DNA of 64,000 nt. It comes from Oxalobacteraceae sp. CFBP 13730. Lineage in GTDB: Bacteria > Pseudomonadota > Gammaproteobacteria > Burkholderiales > Burkholderiaceae_D. Under the pieces are notes generated by a model, which saw nothing but the letters and a program-made list of their open reading frames with translations, had not been told where the DNA came from and did not search any database. Location: contig JACYUQ010000004.1 of NCBI GenBank assembly GCA_014841835.1, positions 868,001-932,000 on the forward strand, written 5' to 3'. Both the position numbers and the translations under genes were made by a program. Position 1 is the first letter of the stretch; each line of letters opens with the position of its first letter. Below are positions 7,739 to 16,192 of this stretch, in pieces.

Positions 7739-8460
7739 ATGACGATGCACAAATCCTGATCGCGCGCCTGCTGACGCACCAGACCCTGCGCCGCGACGAC
7801 AAGATGGTCAAGCGCGCGCTGTCGGACGACCAGTTCCGCGCCGAAGTCGACAAGCGCCTGCTCGAATCGGGCCTGAAGCTGCTCGACAACGTGTACGCCG
7901 ACCACGTCACCGTGGCCCTGCACCGCAACGTCGAGCCGAAGATCTTCGGGGCCAAGGACATCTGGCAGAACAATAACTTCGGCCTGACGCGCGATGGTGT
8001 GGCCTTGCTCGTCGTGCTGTGGGCGCAGATCATCCTGCCCAAGCGCGAGCGCCAGGAAACCCACACGACGATCGACGACGACCAGAACGACATGTTCGAG
8101 AAGGAGTTGTCGATCCCGCGCGCCGAAGACACGTCGATCGGCATTTCGTACACGGCGCTGCTGTCGGACTTCGGCGACAAGCTGGGCAAAAAGACGCGCA
8201 TGGACATGAACCTGGGCGTGCTGTCGAAACTGGGCTTCATCGAGCGCCGCGGCGACGTGATCCTGGAAGGCCCGCTGCTCGACCTGATGATGGACACCGA
8301 TGTGCTCAAGGAGCGCATCATCAACGGCGCGCTGTCCGAAGTCTTCAAGCGCGCCCCGCTGGCCGCTGCGCCGCGCCGCGTGGCCCCGGTCGACGCCGAT
8401 GCCGCCAACGATGCCCTGACGCCCGACGGCGCCCTTGATGTCCCTGACACCCCGAATTGA
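7735..8460 (+). CDS. mksE: MksE, small condensin subunit
   Basis: A 241-residue protein between MksF and the SMC-like MksB, overlapping mksF by ATGA and ending eight bases before mksB. Size, position and winged-helix-like helices fit MksE, the KITE-type accessory subunit that binds the kleisin. Examples are LLRRDDKMVKRAL-type basic helices near the start and MNLGVLSKLGFIERRGDVIL near 160-180. The last 30 residues are low-complexity Ala/Asp/Pro. Taken alone it would be a hypothetical protein; the operon makes the call. Confidence 0.8.
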   Translation: MNDDAQILIARLLTHQTLRRDDKMVKRALSDDQFRAEVDKRLLESGLKLLDNVYADHVTVALHRNVEPKIFGAKDIWQNNNFGLTRDGVALLVVLWAQIILPKRERQETHTTIDDDQNDMFEKELSIPRAEDTSIGISYTALLSDFGDKLGKKTRMDMNLGVLSKLGFIERRGDVILEGPLLDLMMDTDVLKERIINGALSEVFKRAPLAAAPRRVAPVDADAANDALTPDGALDVPDTPN

Positions 8461-8468
8461 GATAGCCG

Positions 8469-11291
8469 ATGTTCCACATTAAATCACTCGAACTGGTCCA
8501 CTGGGATTACTGGCAGCGGATCAAGAACATCCCGCTCGACGCCAAGATCATCACGATCGCCGGCCAGAACGGCTCGGGCAAGACCACGCTGCTCGATGCG
8601 ATGCGCACGCTGTTCGGGCTCGATTGCTCGATGGGCCGCACGTACAAACACTATGCGCGCCACTCGGGCCAGCAAAGCGCCTGGCTGCGCGCCGTCGTCG
8701 ACAACAAGCCGGTGGGCCGCCAGTTGTCGAACCGGCCGTTTCGTCATTCGGGCTTTTTCGCCGACGATGAAGTGACGCTCTTTTGCCAGGTGCAGAAGAA
8801 CGGCGGCGACTGGAAGCGCCAGTACCTGATGCGTCCCGGGAACGTCGAGATCGAGGAAGTGACCGAAGCGACCGACTGGCTGGGCGTGGAAAACTACCGC
8901 AAGCGCCTGGCGTCGGCTGGCCTGTCGCCGGCGATGTCGAAAGTGCTGGCGCTCGAGCAGGGCGAGACCGACAAGCTGTGCGAATACGCGCCGCGCCAGT
9001 TGCTCGACCTGGTGTTCCAGGTGTTTGGCGACAAGGAAGTGCTGGACGCCTACGACGAAGCCAAGCGCCACCAGCGCGACACCGAGACCGAGCTGAAACG
9101 CTTCGAGGCCGAACTGGAAGCCTCGCGCACCAACCTCGAAGGCTTGCGTCTGCGCGTGGCCAACCACCATCAGTGGTCCGACCTGCACAAGGAAAAGCGC
9201 GAGCTGCACGAAGAAGTGCTGCCGGCGCTGCAATACCACGAAGCGCGCGAGAAAGCGCTCCTGGTCTCGCGCACGCTGCGCGAAGCGAAGAAGCCCCTGG
9301 TGCAGGCTGACGGCCAACTGGCCGAGAAACGCAGCCAGCTGGCCAGCCAGCAGCGCGCGCTGACCGACGCGCAGAAGCAGGAAACGCAACTGGAGCAGGA
9401 GGGCGGCGAACTGGCCCGCCGCCTGACCGAAGTAAACACGCGCCTGAAACCGCTGGAAAGCCTGCTGGAACAGCGCGACCGCCTGCAAAAGCTGTCGGCG
9501 GACGCGGGTGCGGACATCGCCGAAGTGGGCAAGCAGCTGGGTGAAAAAGAAGCCGAGCTGGCGCGCCAGAAGAGCGCGCGCGAAGCCGTGTCGACCAGGA
9601 TCGCGGGCGAGCTGGCGACGATCTCCCAGTTGCAGGGCAAGAGCGCGATGCCCGAGCCAGAAGCGCAGCGCCTGATGCGCCGCGCACTGCGCGACGAAGG
9701 CATCGCGCACGCCATGCTGTCGGACATCGTCGAAGTGACCGATCCAAAATGGCAGGGCGCGGTCGAAGGTGTACTCGGTGGCTACGCATCGGTCGTGCTG
9801 CTCGAAAAAGCGTCGGATGCCGCCAACGCCTACCGCCTGGCCGAGAAGGAGCGCTATCGCCACTTCATCGTGCCCGATTGCGTGACGGCGCCGGTCGTCA
9901 AGGATGACAGCCTGCTGTCGGTGGTGAGCTTTTCTGGCAAGGCGCCAGGCTGGCTGATCGACCAGCTGGAACGCATCGTGCGCGTCGATTCGGTCGACGA
10001 CGGTTTCAAGAGCCGCTCGGACGAGTGGATCACGCCGGACGCCTACCACCGCGAACGCCGCGGTGGCCGCTCGCTGTTCGTCGAAGCATCGCGCTATCGC
10101 TTTGGCGCCGCCGGCAAGACGCAGCGCCTGGAAGCGATCCAGAAATCGCTGCCGGCGCTGGAACAGAAGGAAGACGCGCTGACGCTGGCGATCTCGAAGC
10201 TGGCCGCCGAAGTGGGCGGCCTGAAGGCGCGCATCGCCGGCGTCGACGCGGCCAAGGAACTGTCGGCGCGTCAGGAAGAATTCGAGGAAGCCGCGCGTGC
10301 ACTGGCGCCGCTCAAAGCCGAGCGGATGGAAGTGGGTGCGCGCCTGGGCGAGCTGCAAACCTTGAGCAAGAACGCGACTGTCGCGCGCACCCGCGCCGAT
10401 ACCGTGTGGCAGAACGCGCGCATGGCGCTGTCGGAAGCCGAGGCAGGCATGCGCCTGAACCACCGCCGCCAGATCGACCAGCGCACCGAGCACGCCAAAG
10501 CACTGCTGGAATTGCGCCGCAGCTGGCGCGCCGTGCCGGGCGCGTGGAAGAATCCGAACTGGCGCGGCGACCTGGTGGCCAAGCACCAGAATGCGCACCA
10601 GGTCAATCTGCGCCTGGGATCCCTTGAAGGGTCGCTGGCGCGCGACGACTGGGAACTTGATCCGACGGTGGTCGACCAGTACGCGCGCCTGCACGACCAG
10701 CTCGAAAGCCGCCAGACCGAGACCGAAGAGCGCCGCTACCAGAACAACCGCGCGATCGAAGCGACCGGCAATGCACGCGGCGCCTACATCGAGCGGCTGC
10801 GCTACACGATCAAGACCTATACCAAGAACATCCGCGAACTGGGTGGCCTGGCAGGCATTGATGTGCAGGCGGACCCGGTGCGGCTCGAGAACGACGACGT
10901 GCAACTGTCGCAGGCCGGCCTGCACGTGCGCTTCAAGTTCGACGGCAAGGACCAGATCGGGATGAACGACGGTGAAGCCTCGGGTGGCCAGCAGGTCATG
11001 AAGTCGCTGGTGCTGCTGATTGGCTTGCTCAAGTCAGAAGAAGGTTCGGGCGGCTTCGTGTTCATCGATGAACCGTTTGCCCACCTGGATATCCGCAACA
11101 TCCAGCTGGTCGGCGAGTTCCTGAAGAACACCGATGCCCAGTACCTGATGACGACCCCGCTGACGCACAACACGGACGTCTACGACCCGTCGGAACTGAC
11201 GCTCATCACGAGCAAGAAGAAGAAGGACCAGCAGTGGGCGCAGCCGATCTTCGTGCTGCAGCGCCGGAAGGAAGACGCGAAGGCGGCTTGA
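8469..11291 (+). CDS. mksB: MksB, SMC-like ATPase of the MksBEF condensin
   Basis: A 940-residue SMC-family ATPase. Walker A GQNGSGKTT is at 32-40, the ABC signature-like SGGQQ at 838-842, and Walker B FVFIDEP near 863-869 with a HLD D-loop. Two long Glu/Arg/Ala-rich coiled-coil stretches (about 190-390 and 560-780) flank a hinge-like globular part containing ITPDAYHRERRGGRSLFVEA. The 940 length matches MksB rather than the larger MukB or Smc. MksB dimers organise and help segregate chromosomal DNA. No TOPRIM nuclease (MksG/JetD) follows: a terminator and a histidine kinase come next. So this looks like the condensin form, not a complete Wadjet defence operon. Confidence 0.92.
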   Translation: MFHIKSLELVHWDYWQRIKNIPLDAKIITIAGQNGSGKTTLLDAMRTLFGLDCSMGRTYKHYARHSGQQSAWLRAVVDNKPVGRQLSNRPFRHSGFFADDEVTLFCQVQKNGGDWKRQYLMRPGNVEIEEVTEATDWLGVENYRKRLASAGLSPAMSKVLALEQGETDKLCEYAPRQLLDLVFQVFGDKEVLDAYDEAKRHQRDTETELKRFEAELEASRTNLEGLRLRVANHHQWSDLHKEKRELHEEVLPALQYHEAREKALLVSRTLREAKKPLVQADGQLAEKRSQLASQQRALTDAQKQETQLEQEGGELARRLTEVNTRLKPLESLLEQRDRLQKLSADAGADIAEVGKQLGEKEAELARQKSAREAVSTRIAGELATISQLQGKSAMPEPEAQRLMRRALRDEGIAHAMLSDIVEVTDPKWQGAVEGVLGGYASVVLLEKASDAANAYRLAEKERYRHFIVPDCVTAPVVKDDSLLSVVSFSGKAPGWLIDQLERIVRVDSVDDGFKSRSDEWITPDAYHRERRGGRSLFVEASRYRFGAAGKTQRLEAIQKSLPALEQKEDALTLAISKLAAEVGGLKARIAGVDAAKELSARQEEFEEAARALAPLKAERMEVGARLGELQTLSKNATVARTRADTVWQNARMALSEAEAGMRLNHRRQIDQRTEHAKALLELRRSWRAVPGAWKNPNWRGDLVAKHQNAHQVNLRLGSLEGSLARDDWELDPTVVDQYARLHDQLESRQTETEERRYQNNRAIEATGNARGAYIERLRYTIKTYTKNIRELGGLAGIDVQADPVRLENDDVQLSQAGLHVRFKFDGKDQIGMNDGEASGGQQVMKSLVLLIGLLKSEEGSGGFVFIDEPFAHLDIRNIQLVGEFLKNTDAQYLMTTPLTHNTDVYDPSELTLITSKKKKDQQWAQPIFVLQRRKEDAKAA

Positions 11292-11296
11292 TGGAG

Positions 11297-11326
11297 AAAG
11301 GGATCCGGTACCGGATCCCTTTTTTT
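11297..11326 (+). terminator. Intrinsic terminator after mksB
   Basis: A perfect 26-base palindrome (11297-11322), built on the arm AGGGATCCGG and its complement, runs into a continuous T-run. It lies six bases after the mksB stop and closes the mksFEB operon. Confidence 0.9.
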
Positions 11327-11387
11327 ATGCCTGTTTGCCCCACGAATTGGTACGGCCAAGGGGACGTTCACGTTACGATCGCGCATC

Positions 11388-12527
11388 ATGCACATCACCA
11401 CATCCATCAAGCCGGCCTGGCACGCATTCTGGACCCTGCGCAAGCACCACCCGGGGCCGTGGTGGATGCGTCCGGCGATCGCCAGCGGTTTGGCCACGCT
11501 GGCCTGGGCGTCACTGGGTCTGCTCGGCCTGACCGACATGCTGACCATCGAGACGCGCGATCCCGATTTCATGCGACGTCTGGTGATTGGCGTATTCCTG
11601 TTGTTCCAGTCGATCGCCTGGACGATGCTGGCGCTGGTGCGCGTCGTCGAGTGGTTACTGTCCGCAGAACGCCTGGCCGCGCTCTCGCCGGTGCGCGACT
11701 GGCGCGCAGCCGTGGCAGTCGGCGCCATGCTGGTCGTCGGCATCATGGCCGGCAATCTGGTCGGCAGCGGCGTGCTGGCGATGGTCTACCCAGGCAGCGA
11801 ATTGTCCGGTGCGTCGGTGCTGCGGCGCCAGATCCGCTTTCTGCAATTTTTGCCGTTCCTGGCCGTCGTGCACGGCATCTTCTGGCGCCTGCGCCTGCAG
11901 CGCCATGCCCTGCAGGCGCAGGCGGCCGAAGCGCAGCTGCGCCTGCTGCATGGGCAGATCGAGCCGCATTTCCTGTTCAACACCCTGGCCACGATCGAGT
12001 CGCTGCTGGCGTACGATCCGGCGCGCGGACGTGAGATGCTCGAAGCGTTTTCCGACCACCTGCGTTCGAGCCTGTCGCAGCTGCGCGGACCGGAAGCCAC
12101 GTTGGATGCCGAACTGGCGATGGTGACGACGTACCTTCGCCTGCTGCACATCCGGATGGGGCAGCGGCTCGCATTCACGGTCGACGCCAGCATCGACGCA
12201 CGCGCCGCGTGCATGCCGTCGTTGCTGCTGCAACCCCTGGTCGAGAACGCGATCCGGCATGGCCTGGAGCCAAAGGTTGGCGGCGGCAGCGTGCGTATCG
12301 ATGCGCGCGTCGAGCAGGGCCGGCTCGTGATCAACGTGGTGGACGATGGCCTGGGGCTGGCGGCTCCCTCACGCCATGCGCGCACGGGCGCCGGTATGGC
12401 GTTGGAGAATATTCGCGCGCGCCTGCACCATCGCTACGGCGAGGGTGCCACGCTTGCGCTGGAGGCCAGCGCCGACAGCGGCGGCACCAGGGCGACGCTC
12501 GACCTGCCGTATCATTCCACACCATGA
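11388..12527 (+). CDS. LytS/AlgZ-type membrane sensor histidine kinase
   Basis: A 379-residue kinase. Four hydrophobic spans occur in the first 165 residues (about 33-50, 66-90, 108-132, 152-166). A short coiled segment leads to the His-kinase domain, with the phospho-acceptor His194 in IEPHFLFNTL. The ATPase domain has LLLQPLVENAIRHGLEP (N box), VVDDGLGL (G1) and GAGMALENIRARL (G2). This is the LytS/YehU class, which pairs with LytTR response regulators. The next gene is exactly that and overlaps by four bases. The membrane part has no named sensor domain, so the signal is unknown. Confidence 0.92.
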   Translation: MHITTSIKPAWHAFWTLRKHHPGPWWMRPAIASGLATLAWASLGLLGLTDMLTIETRDPDFMRRLVIGVFLLFQSIAWTMLALVRVVEWLLSAERLAALSPVRDWRAAVAVGAMLVVGIMAGNLVGSGVLAMVYPGSELSGASVLRRQIRFLQFLPFLAVVHGIFWRLRLQRHALQAQAAEAQLRLLHGQIEPHFLFNTLATIESLLAYDPARGREMLEAFSDHLRSSLSQLRGPEATLDAELAMVTTYLRLLHIRMGQRLAFTVDASIDARAACMPSLLLQPLVENAIRHGLEPKVGGGSVRIDARVEQGRLVINVVDDGLGLAAPSRHARTGAGMALENIRARLHHRYGEGATLALEASADSGGTRATLDLPYHSTP

Positions 12528-13282
12528 CCACCGCCCTGATCGCCGACGACGAACCACATCTGGCCCGCCACCTGGCCGCAAGCTTGCAACAGCTCTGGCC
12601 GGAACTCGAGATCGTCCATGTGGCAGAAGACGGTATCGACGCCGCTGCCGCCATCGCCAGGTTCATGCCGGATCTGGCGTTCCTCGACATCCAGATGCCG
12701 GGCCTGTCCGGGCTTGAAGTCGCGCAGGGGATCGAGGGCGCCACGCGCGTGATCTTCATTACCGCGCACGACGAGCACGCGCTCGCGGCCTTCGAGCACG
12801 CGGCGCTGGACTATCTGCTCAAGCCCCTGCGCCTCGAACGCCTGCAACGCACGCTCGCGCGCGTTCGGACAATGTTGCAGGCACCGCCGGTGCCCGAGAG
12901 CGCCGCGCTGGCGAGCGTGCTGGCGCAGTTGATGCGCACGAAAACGGGGGAGGGTGAGCGCCTGCACTATGTGCGCGCCGCCAAGGGCGGGCTGGTCCAC
13001 AACGTGCCGGTGGGCGATGTGCTGTTCTTCCAGGCCGATGACAAATACACGGTCGTGCGCACGGCAGGCGATGAATACCTGATCCGTGCACCCATCGCCG
13101 AACTGGCTTCGCGCCTGGACCCGGCGCATTTCCGGCAAGTGCACCGCGCCACCATCGTCAACCTGGCCCATCTCGCTGGTACCCGGCGCGACGAGGCCAG
13201 CCGCCTGTTCCTGCGCATGCGGGGCCATGCGGTCGAGCTGCCGGTGAGCCGCGCCTACGTGGCCCTGTTCCAGGCGATGTAG
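12524..13282 (+). CDS. LytTR-family response regulator
   Basis: A 252-residue regulator. The receiver domain (1-120) has ADDE at 7-10, the phospho-acceptor Asp55 in FLDIQMPG, and a Lys in LDYLLKPL. A LytTR DNA-binding domain follows (about 150-250; YVRAAKGGLVHNVPVGDVLFF, FRQVHRATIVNL). An open frame extends upstream inside the kinase gene, but the true start is the ATG overlapping the kinase stop. This pair resembles AlgZ/AlgR and YehU/YehT, which govern envelope or metabolic genes. The target is not apparent; the secreted SUMF1-fold gene downstream is a candidate only by position. Confidence 0.92.
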   Translation: MTTALIADDEPHLARHLAASLQQLWPELEIVHVAEDGIDAAAAIARFMPDLAFLDIQMPGLSGLEVAQGIEGATRVIFITAHDEHALAAFEHAALDYLLKPLRLERLQRTLARVRTMLQAPPVPESAALASVLAQLMRTKTGEGERLHYVRAAKGGLVHNVPVGDVLFFQADDKYTVVRTAGDEYLIRAPIAELASRLDPAHFRQVHRATIVNLAHLAGTRRDEASRLFLRMRGHAVELPVSRAYVALFQAM

Positions 13283-13387
13283 CGGCCTGCTTGCCAATCG
13301 TCGGTCCTATTGTCGATCCGTCGCGACGCAGCTGCGCAGGCATTCTCGTGCTGGCACTCTGGCGCCATTGACCACGAGGAGCCCCTG

Positions 13388-14398
13388 ATGAAGACCCTGA
13401 TCGTTTCCCTGTCCCTGCTGTGTGCGATCGCTGGCGCCGATGCCGCGGCAGCCGCCGCCAAGCCTGTTTCCGCGCCCCCGATGGTCACGGTCCCGACCGG
13501 CCAGTTCACGATGGGCAGCACCGAACCGCGCATCGGCGACGGCAGCCACAATCCGGCCGAGCAGCCGCCGCACCTGGTGCGCATCCAGTCCTTCCGCCTG
13601 GCCCGTTACGAAACCACGGTTGGTCAGTTCCGTCAGTTTGTCGCAGCGACCGGTTACCGGACCCAGGACGCGTGCTGGCAGTTCGACCGCGCCGACGGCA
13701 TGGCCCGCAAGGACGTCAAGTGGGATACGCCTGCCCATGCGCCGGGCGAGTTCCACCCGGTGCTGTGCGTGACGTGGGACGATGCGAATGCGTATGCCGC
13801 CTGGCTCTCGAATCAGACCGGGCGACGCTTTCGCCTGCCGAGCGAAGCGGAATGGGAGTACGCCGCGCGTGCCGGCACGACCACGCGTTACCCGTCCGGC
13901 GACGATGCCGACGGGCTGTGCACCTATGCGAACATGAAAGACCGGCGCTTCAAGGCCGCGCTCAAGCAGGATTATGGTCTGGACATGCTGGCGACCGATT
14001 GCGACGACGGCGCTGCCTTGACGACGGTGGTCGGCATGTATCCGGCCAATGCTTTCGGCCTGTACGACATGATCGGCAATGTGGCGGAATGGGTGGCCGA
14101 CTGCGAACACCCGGATTACCAGGGCGCGCCCACTGACGGCACGGTCTGGCGTGGCGCTTGTGAGAAAGAAAATGAATATTTCATCACGCGCGGCGGCAGC
14201 TATGCGTCGGCGCGGACGGTGTTGCGTAGCGCTGCGCGGGGCCATGGCGGCCGAACCAATGCCAGCAGCCTGGGCGAAGGGTTTCGTATTGCCGAGGATA
14301 TCGGGGCGTGTGATGAAAAGTGCGCGGCGAACGATGCCGACTTCGACGCCGCACTGGCGCTGGCCCAGAAGACCGAGCGTGACAGGCGCCTGAACTAG
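13388..14398 (+). CDS. Secreted SUMF1/FGE-fold protein
   Basis: A 336-residue exported protein. The signal peptide ends around residue 20-24, and a formylglycine-generating-enzyme-type (SUMF1) domain covers most of the rest. Hallmarks are VPTGQFTMGSTE, RLPSEAEWEYAARAG, GNVAEWVADC and ITRGGSYASA. True FGEs carry a catalytic Cys pair just after RGGS; here that stretch is YASARTVLRSAARG with no Cys. It is therefore probably not a sulfatase activator but one of the many non-FGE members of the fold. No sulfatase gene is in the window. The start is set by GAGGAG before ATG; a longer frame upstream would remove the signal peptide. Confidence 0.85.
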   Translation: MKTLIVSLSLLCAIAGADAAAAAAKPVSAPPMVTVPTGQFTMGSTEPRIGDGSHNPAEQPPHLVRIQSFRLARYETTVGQFRQFVAATGYRTQDACWQFDRADGMARKDVKWDTPAHAPGEFHPVLCVTWDDANAYAAWLSNQTGRRFRLPSEAEWEYAARAGTTTRYPSGDDADGLCTYANMKDRRFKAALKQDYGLDMLATDCDDGAALTTVVGMYPANAFGLYDMIGNVAEWVADCEHPDYQGAPTDGTVWRGACEKENEYFITRGGSYASARTVLRSAARGHGGRTNASSLGEGFRIAEDIGACDEKCAANDADFDAALALAQKTERDRRLN

Positions 14399-14417
14399 TA
14401 CGCGTCTACAGCTGCAT

Positions 14418-14933
14418 CTACAGCTGACTTTCGCGCTTGGCCCGCCGCCGCCAGCGCAGCAGCCCGACCGAATAGCAGGCGAAGTAGCCACTGGTCAGAC
14501 CCACGCACAGCATGGTCAGCGGGCTGTCGCTCAACTGCGGCGTGGGCAAGCCCTTGCCCTGGTTGGCGTAGATTTCGACGCCGATGTACAGGATGCGCGC
14601 CACCAGGATCATCGCCATCACCAGGCCCAGGCGGGCGTTCGGCGTGAAGAAGTAACCCTCGGGCGTGGCCTCGAAGCGCGACAGCTTCAGGCCCCACACG
14701 CCGTAGCCGATGCCGCCAGCCGCGCCCACCAGCAGCGCTGCCAGGTTGTATGGGCTGGCGAATAGCTGCGCCGCCGGCACCAGGATCATCGCGCCAAAGA
14801 CCAGGATGCCCGTGTAATGGCGCTGGTAGATCGAGCGCTGGCGCAGCATCTGCTTCTTGATGCGCGCGTAGATGCGCCAGACCAGCAGCGGGGTCAGGAC
14901 GAGCAGGGCCAGGGTGGTGATCGAAAGTTCCAT
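14418..14933 (-). CDS. CcdC-like (DUF1453-type) membrane protein
   Basis: A 171-residue integral membrane protein with about four or five spans: 5-20, 43-60, 64-82, 101-120 and 137-158. The basic loop RIYARIKKQMLRQRS and the PEGYFFTPNARLGLVMAM segment resemble CcdC/DUF1453 proteins. CcdC was named for proximity to cytochrome c maturation genes in Bacillus, but its role is not established and no such genes are nearby. It is convergent with the SUMF1-fold gene. Confidence 0.7.
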   Translation of the reverse strand: MELSITTLALLVLTPLLVWRIYARIKKQMLRQRSIYQRHYTGILVFGAMILVPAAQLFASPYNLAALLVGAAGGIGYGVWGLKLSRFEATPEGYFFTPNARLGLVMAMILVARILYIGVEIYANQGKGLPTPQLSDSPLTMLCVGLTSGYFACYSVGLLRWRRRAKRESQL

Positions 14934-15050
14934 GGGGACGGTCAGCAGGCGGTGTGCGGAAAGACCGCATTGTAGCCCACGCCCACGCGCGCCGCGCCGC
15001 GGGAGCGCATGCTAAGGTGGGCCAATCAGCCAACCCGGGAGGACCGCATC

Positions 15051-15236
15051 ATGCAAGCAGGCCATACCGCGCAATCAGCGCCGCCGTTTTCCATCCACGC
15101 CCATCGCGCGCCGGATCCGGCGCCTGTCGACGATCCGATGCCGGATCCGTTCGAGGCGCCGCATCCGCACCCGCACCACCAGCCGGGCCATCTGCCGCAC
15201 GATGACGAGCCGGTGCCGGATCCGAACCCCAGCTGA
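15051..15236 (+). CDS. Small His/Pro/Asp-rich peptide
   Basis: A 61-residue peptide with no signal sequence and no recognised domain. It is unusually rich in Pro, His and Asp, with repeated PDP units (APDPAP, MPDPF, VPDPNP) and the tract PHPHPHHQPGH. A GGGAGGA ribosome site lies eight bases before the ATG, which supports translation. At DNA level the PDP repeats share a CCGGATCC core. The His/Asp density would suit weak metal binding, but that is speculation. It resembles in style the Pro-rich peptide at 29584. Confidence 0.55.
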   Translation: MQAGHTAQSAPPFSIHAHRAPDPAPVDDPMPDPFEAPHPHPHHQPGHLPHDDEPVPDPNPS

Positions 15237-15291
15237 CGCAGGTTGGCGGCCAGTGCTACCATGGAGCATTGCCGCCTTACTGTTGGACGCA

Positions 15292-15993
15292 ATGAAACAC
15301 CGACTTTTCCTGTTTGACCTCGACGACACCCTGCTCGATTTCCGGGCTTCCGAACAAGCTTCCTTCCAGCGCACGATGGCGCATTTCGATCTGCGTGACG
15401 GCCTCGACGTCCTGTTCGCGCAGTACCAGATGACCAATGTCGCGCTGTGGCGCCTCTTTGAACAGGGCGCCGTGTCGAAGGACTTCCTGCGCATCGAACG
15501 CTTTCGCAAGACCTTCGCCGACAACGGGATCGACCTCGATCCGCACGTGGCCAGCGATGTGTACAGCGAATCCCTCGCCGATACCGTCGTGCTGGTGGAC
15601 GGTGCCATAGCGCTGTGCGAAACGCTGGCCGCCATCGGCGAAGTGGGCATCATCACCAACGGCGCGCATGCGATCCAGCACCGGCGCATCGCCAGTTCGG
15701 GCCTGGCCCCGTCGCTGTCGTTCGTCGCGACGTCCGAAGCCTGCGGCTTTGCCAAGCCGGACACCCGCTTCTTCGACTACACCAGCAAGATGGCGCGCAC
15801 CTTCACCAAGCCCGATACGGTGATCGTGGGTGACCGCCTGGACGCCGACATCCTGGGCGCGAACCGCTTCGGTATCGACAGCGTCTGGTTCAACCCGGGC
15901 CGCCTGGCCAACGAGTCGCTGGCCATTCCCACCTGCGAAGTCGACAGCCTGCACGACATCGACGCCGCATTGCGCCGCCTGGCCCTCGCCTGA
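15292..15993 (+). CDS. HAD-superfamily hydrolase, YjjG-like nucleotidase
   Basis: A 233-residue phosphatase of HAD subfamily IA. The catalytic motif DLDDTLLD is at 9-16 (Asp9 nucleophile, Asp11 acid/base), motif II is in GIITNGAHA, and motifs III/IV are in CGFAKPDTRFF and VIVGDRLDADILGA. The all-helical cap between 17 and 90 and the ITNG sequence match YjjG, which removes phosphate from non-canonical pyrimidine nucleotides. The frame opens further upstream, but the ATG giving M-K-H-R-L-F-L-F-D is the natural HAD start. It is a single-gene unit. Confidence 0.82.
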   Translation: MKHRLFLFDLDDTLLDFRASEQASFQRTMAHFDLRDGLDVLFAQYQMTNVALWRLFEQGAVSKDFLRIERFRKTFADNGIDLDPHVASDVYSESLADTVVLVDGAIALCETLAAIGEVGIITNGAHAIQHRRIASSGLAPSLSFVATSEACGFAKPDTRFFDYTSKMARTFTKPDTVIVGDRLDADILGANRFGIDSVWFNPGRLANESLAIPTCEVDSLHDIDAALRRLALA

Positions 15994-16056
15994 ATCGTGC
16001 CTGGCTGGCCGGCGTATTCATGAGATGGCGTCATATGCCTCATGCGTGAATCGGCC

Positions 16057-16085
16057 TTACTCTCGCGCGCCAGCAAGGCTATAGT
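16057..16085 (+). promoter_or_regulatory. Predicted sigma-70 promoter of the alcohol dehydrogenase
   Basis: TTACTC, a 17-base spacer, then TATAGT. The -10 is strong and the -35 weak. The start codon is 108 bases downstream of the -10. Confidence 0.4.
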
Positions 16086-16192
16086 GGTTGCTGGTAGATT
16101 CACCCAGTGCCGCCGCGCCTTTGCGTGACCCTGCGACCCTGCGGCCACCCCGCTACATCAAGTAAACAAGCAAGACCACCACAAGGATTCCC

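Noticed and set aside
8484..10925. 813-codon open frame on the minus strand across mksB
   Set aside because: Arg/Gln/Leu/Ala-heavy composition with no domain, exactly antisense to a gene with clear SMC motifs; a GC-driven shadow.
6359..11291. Complete Wadjet (JetABCD) defence operon
   Set aside because: Only three of the four genes are present; no TOPRIM nuclease follows, and a terminator closes the unit.
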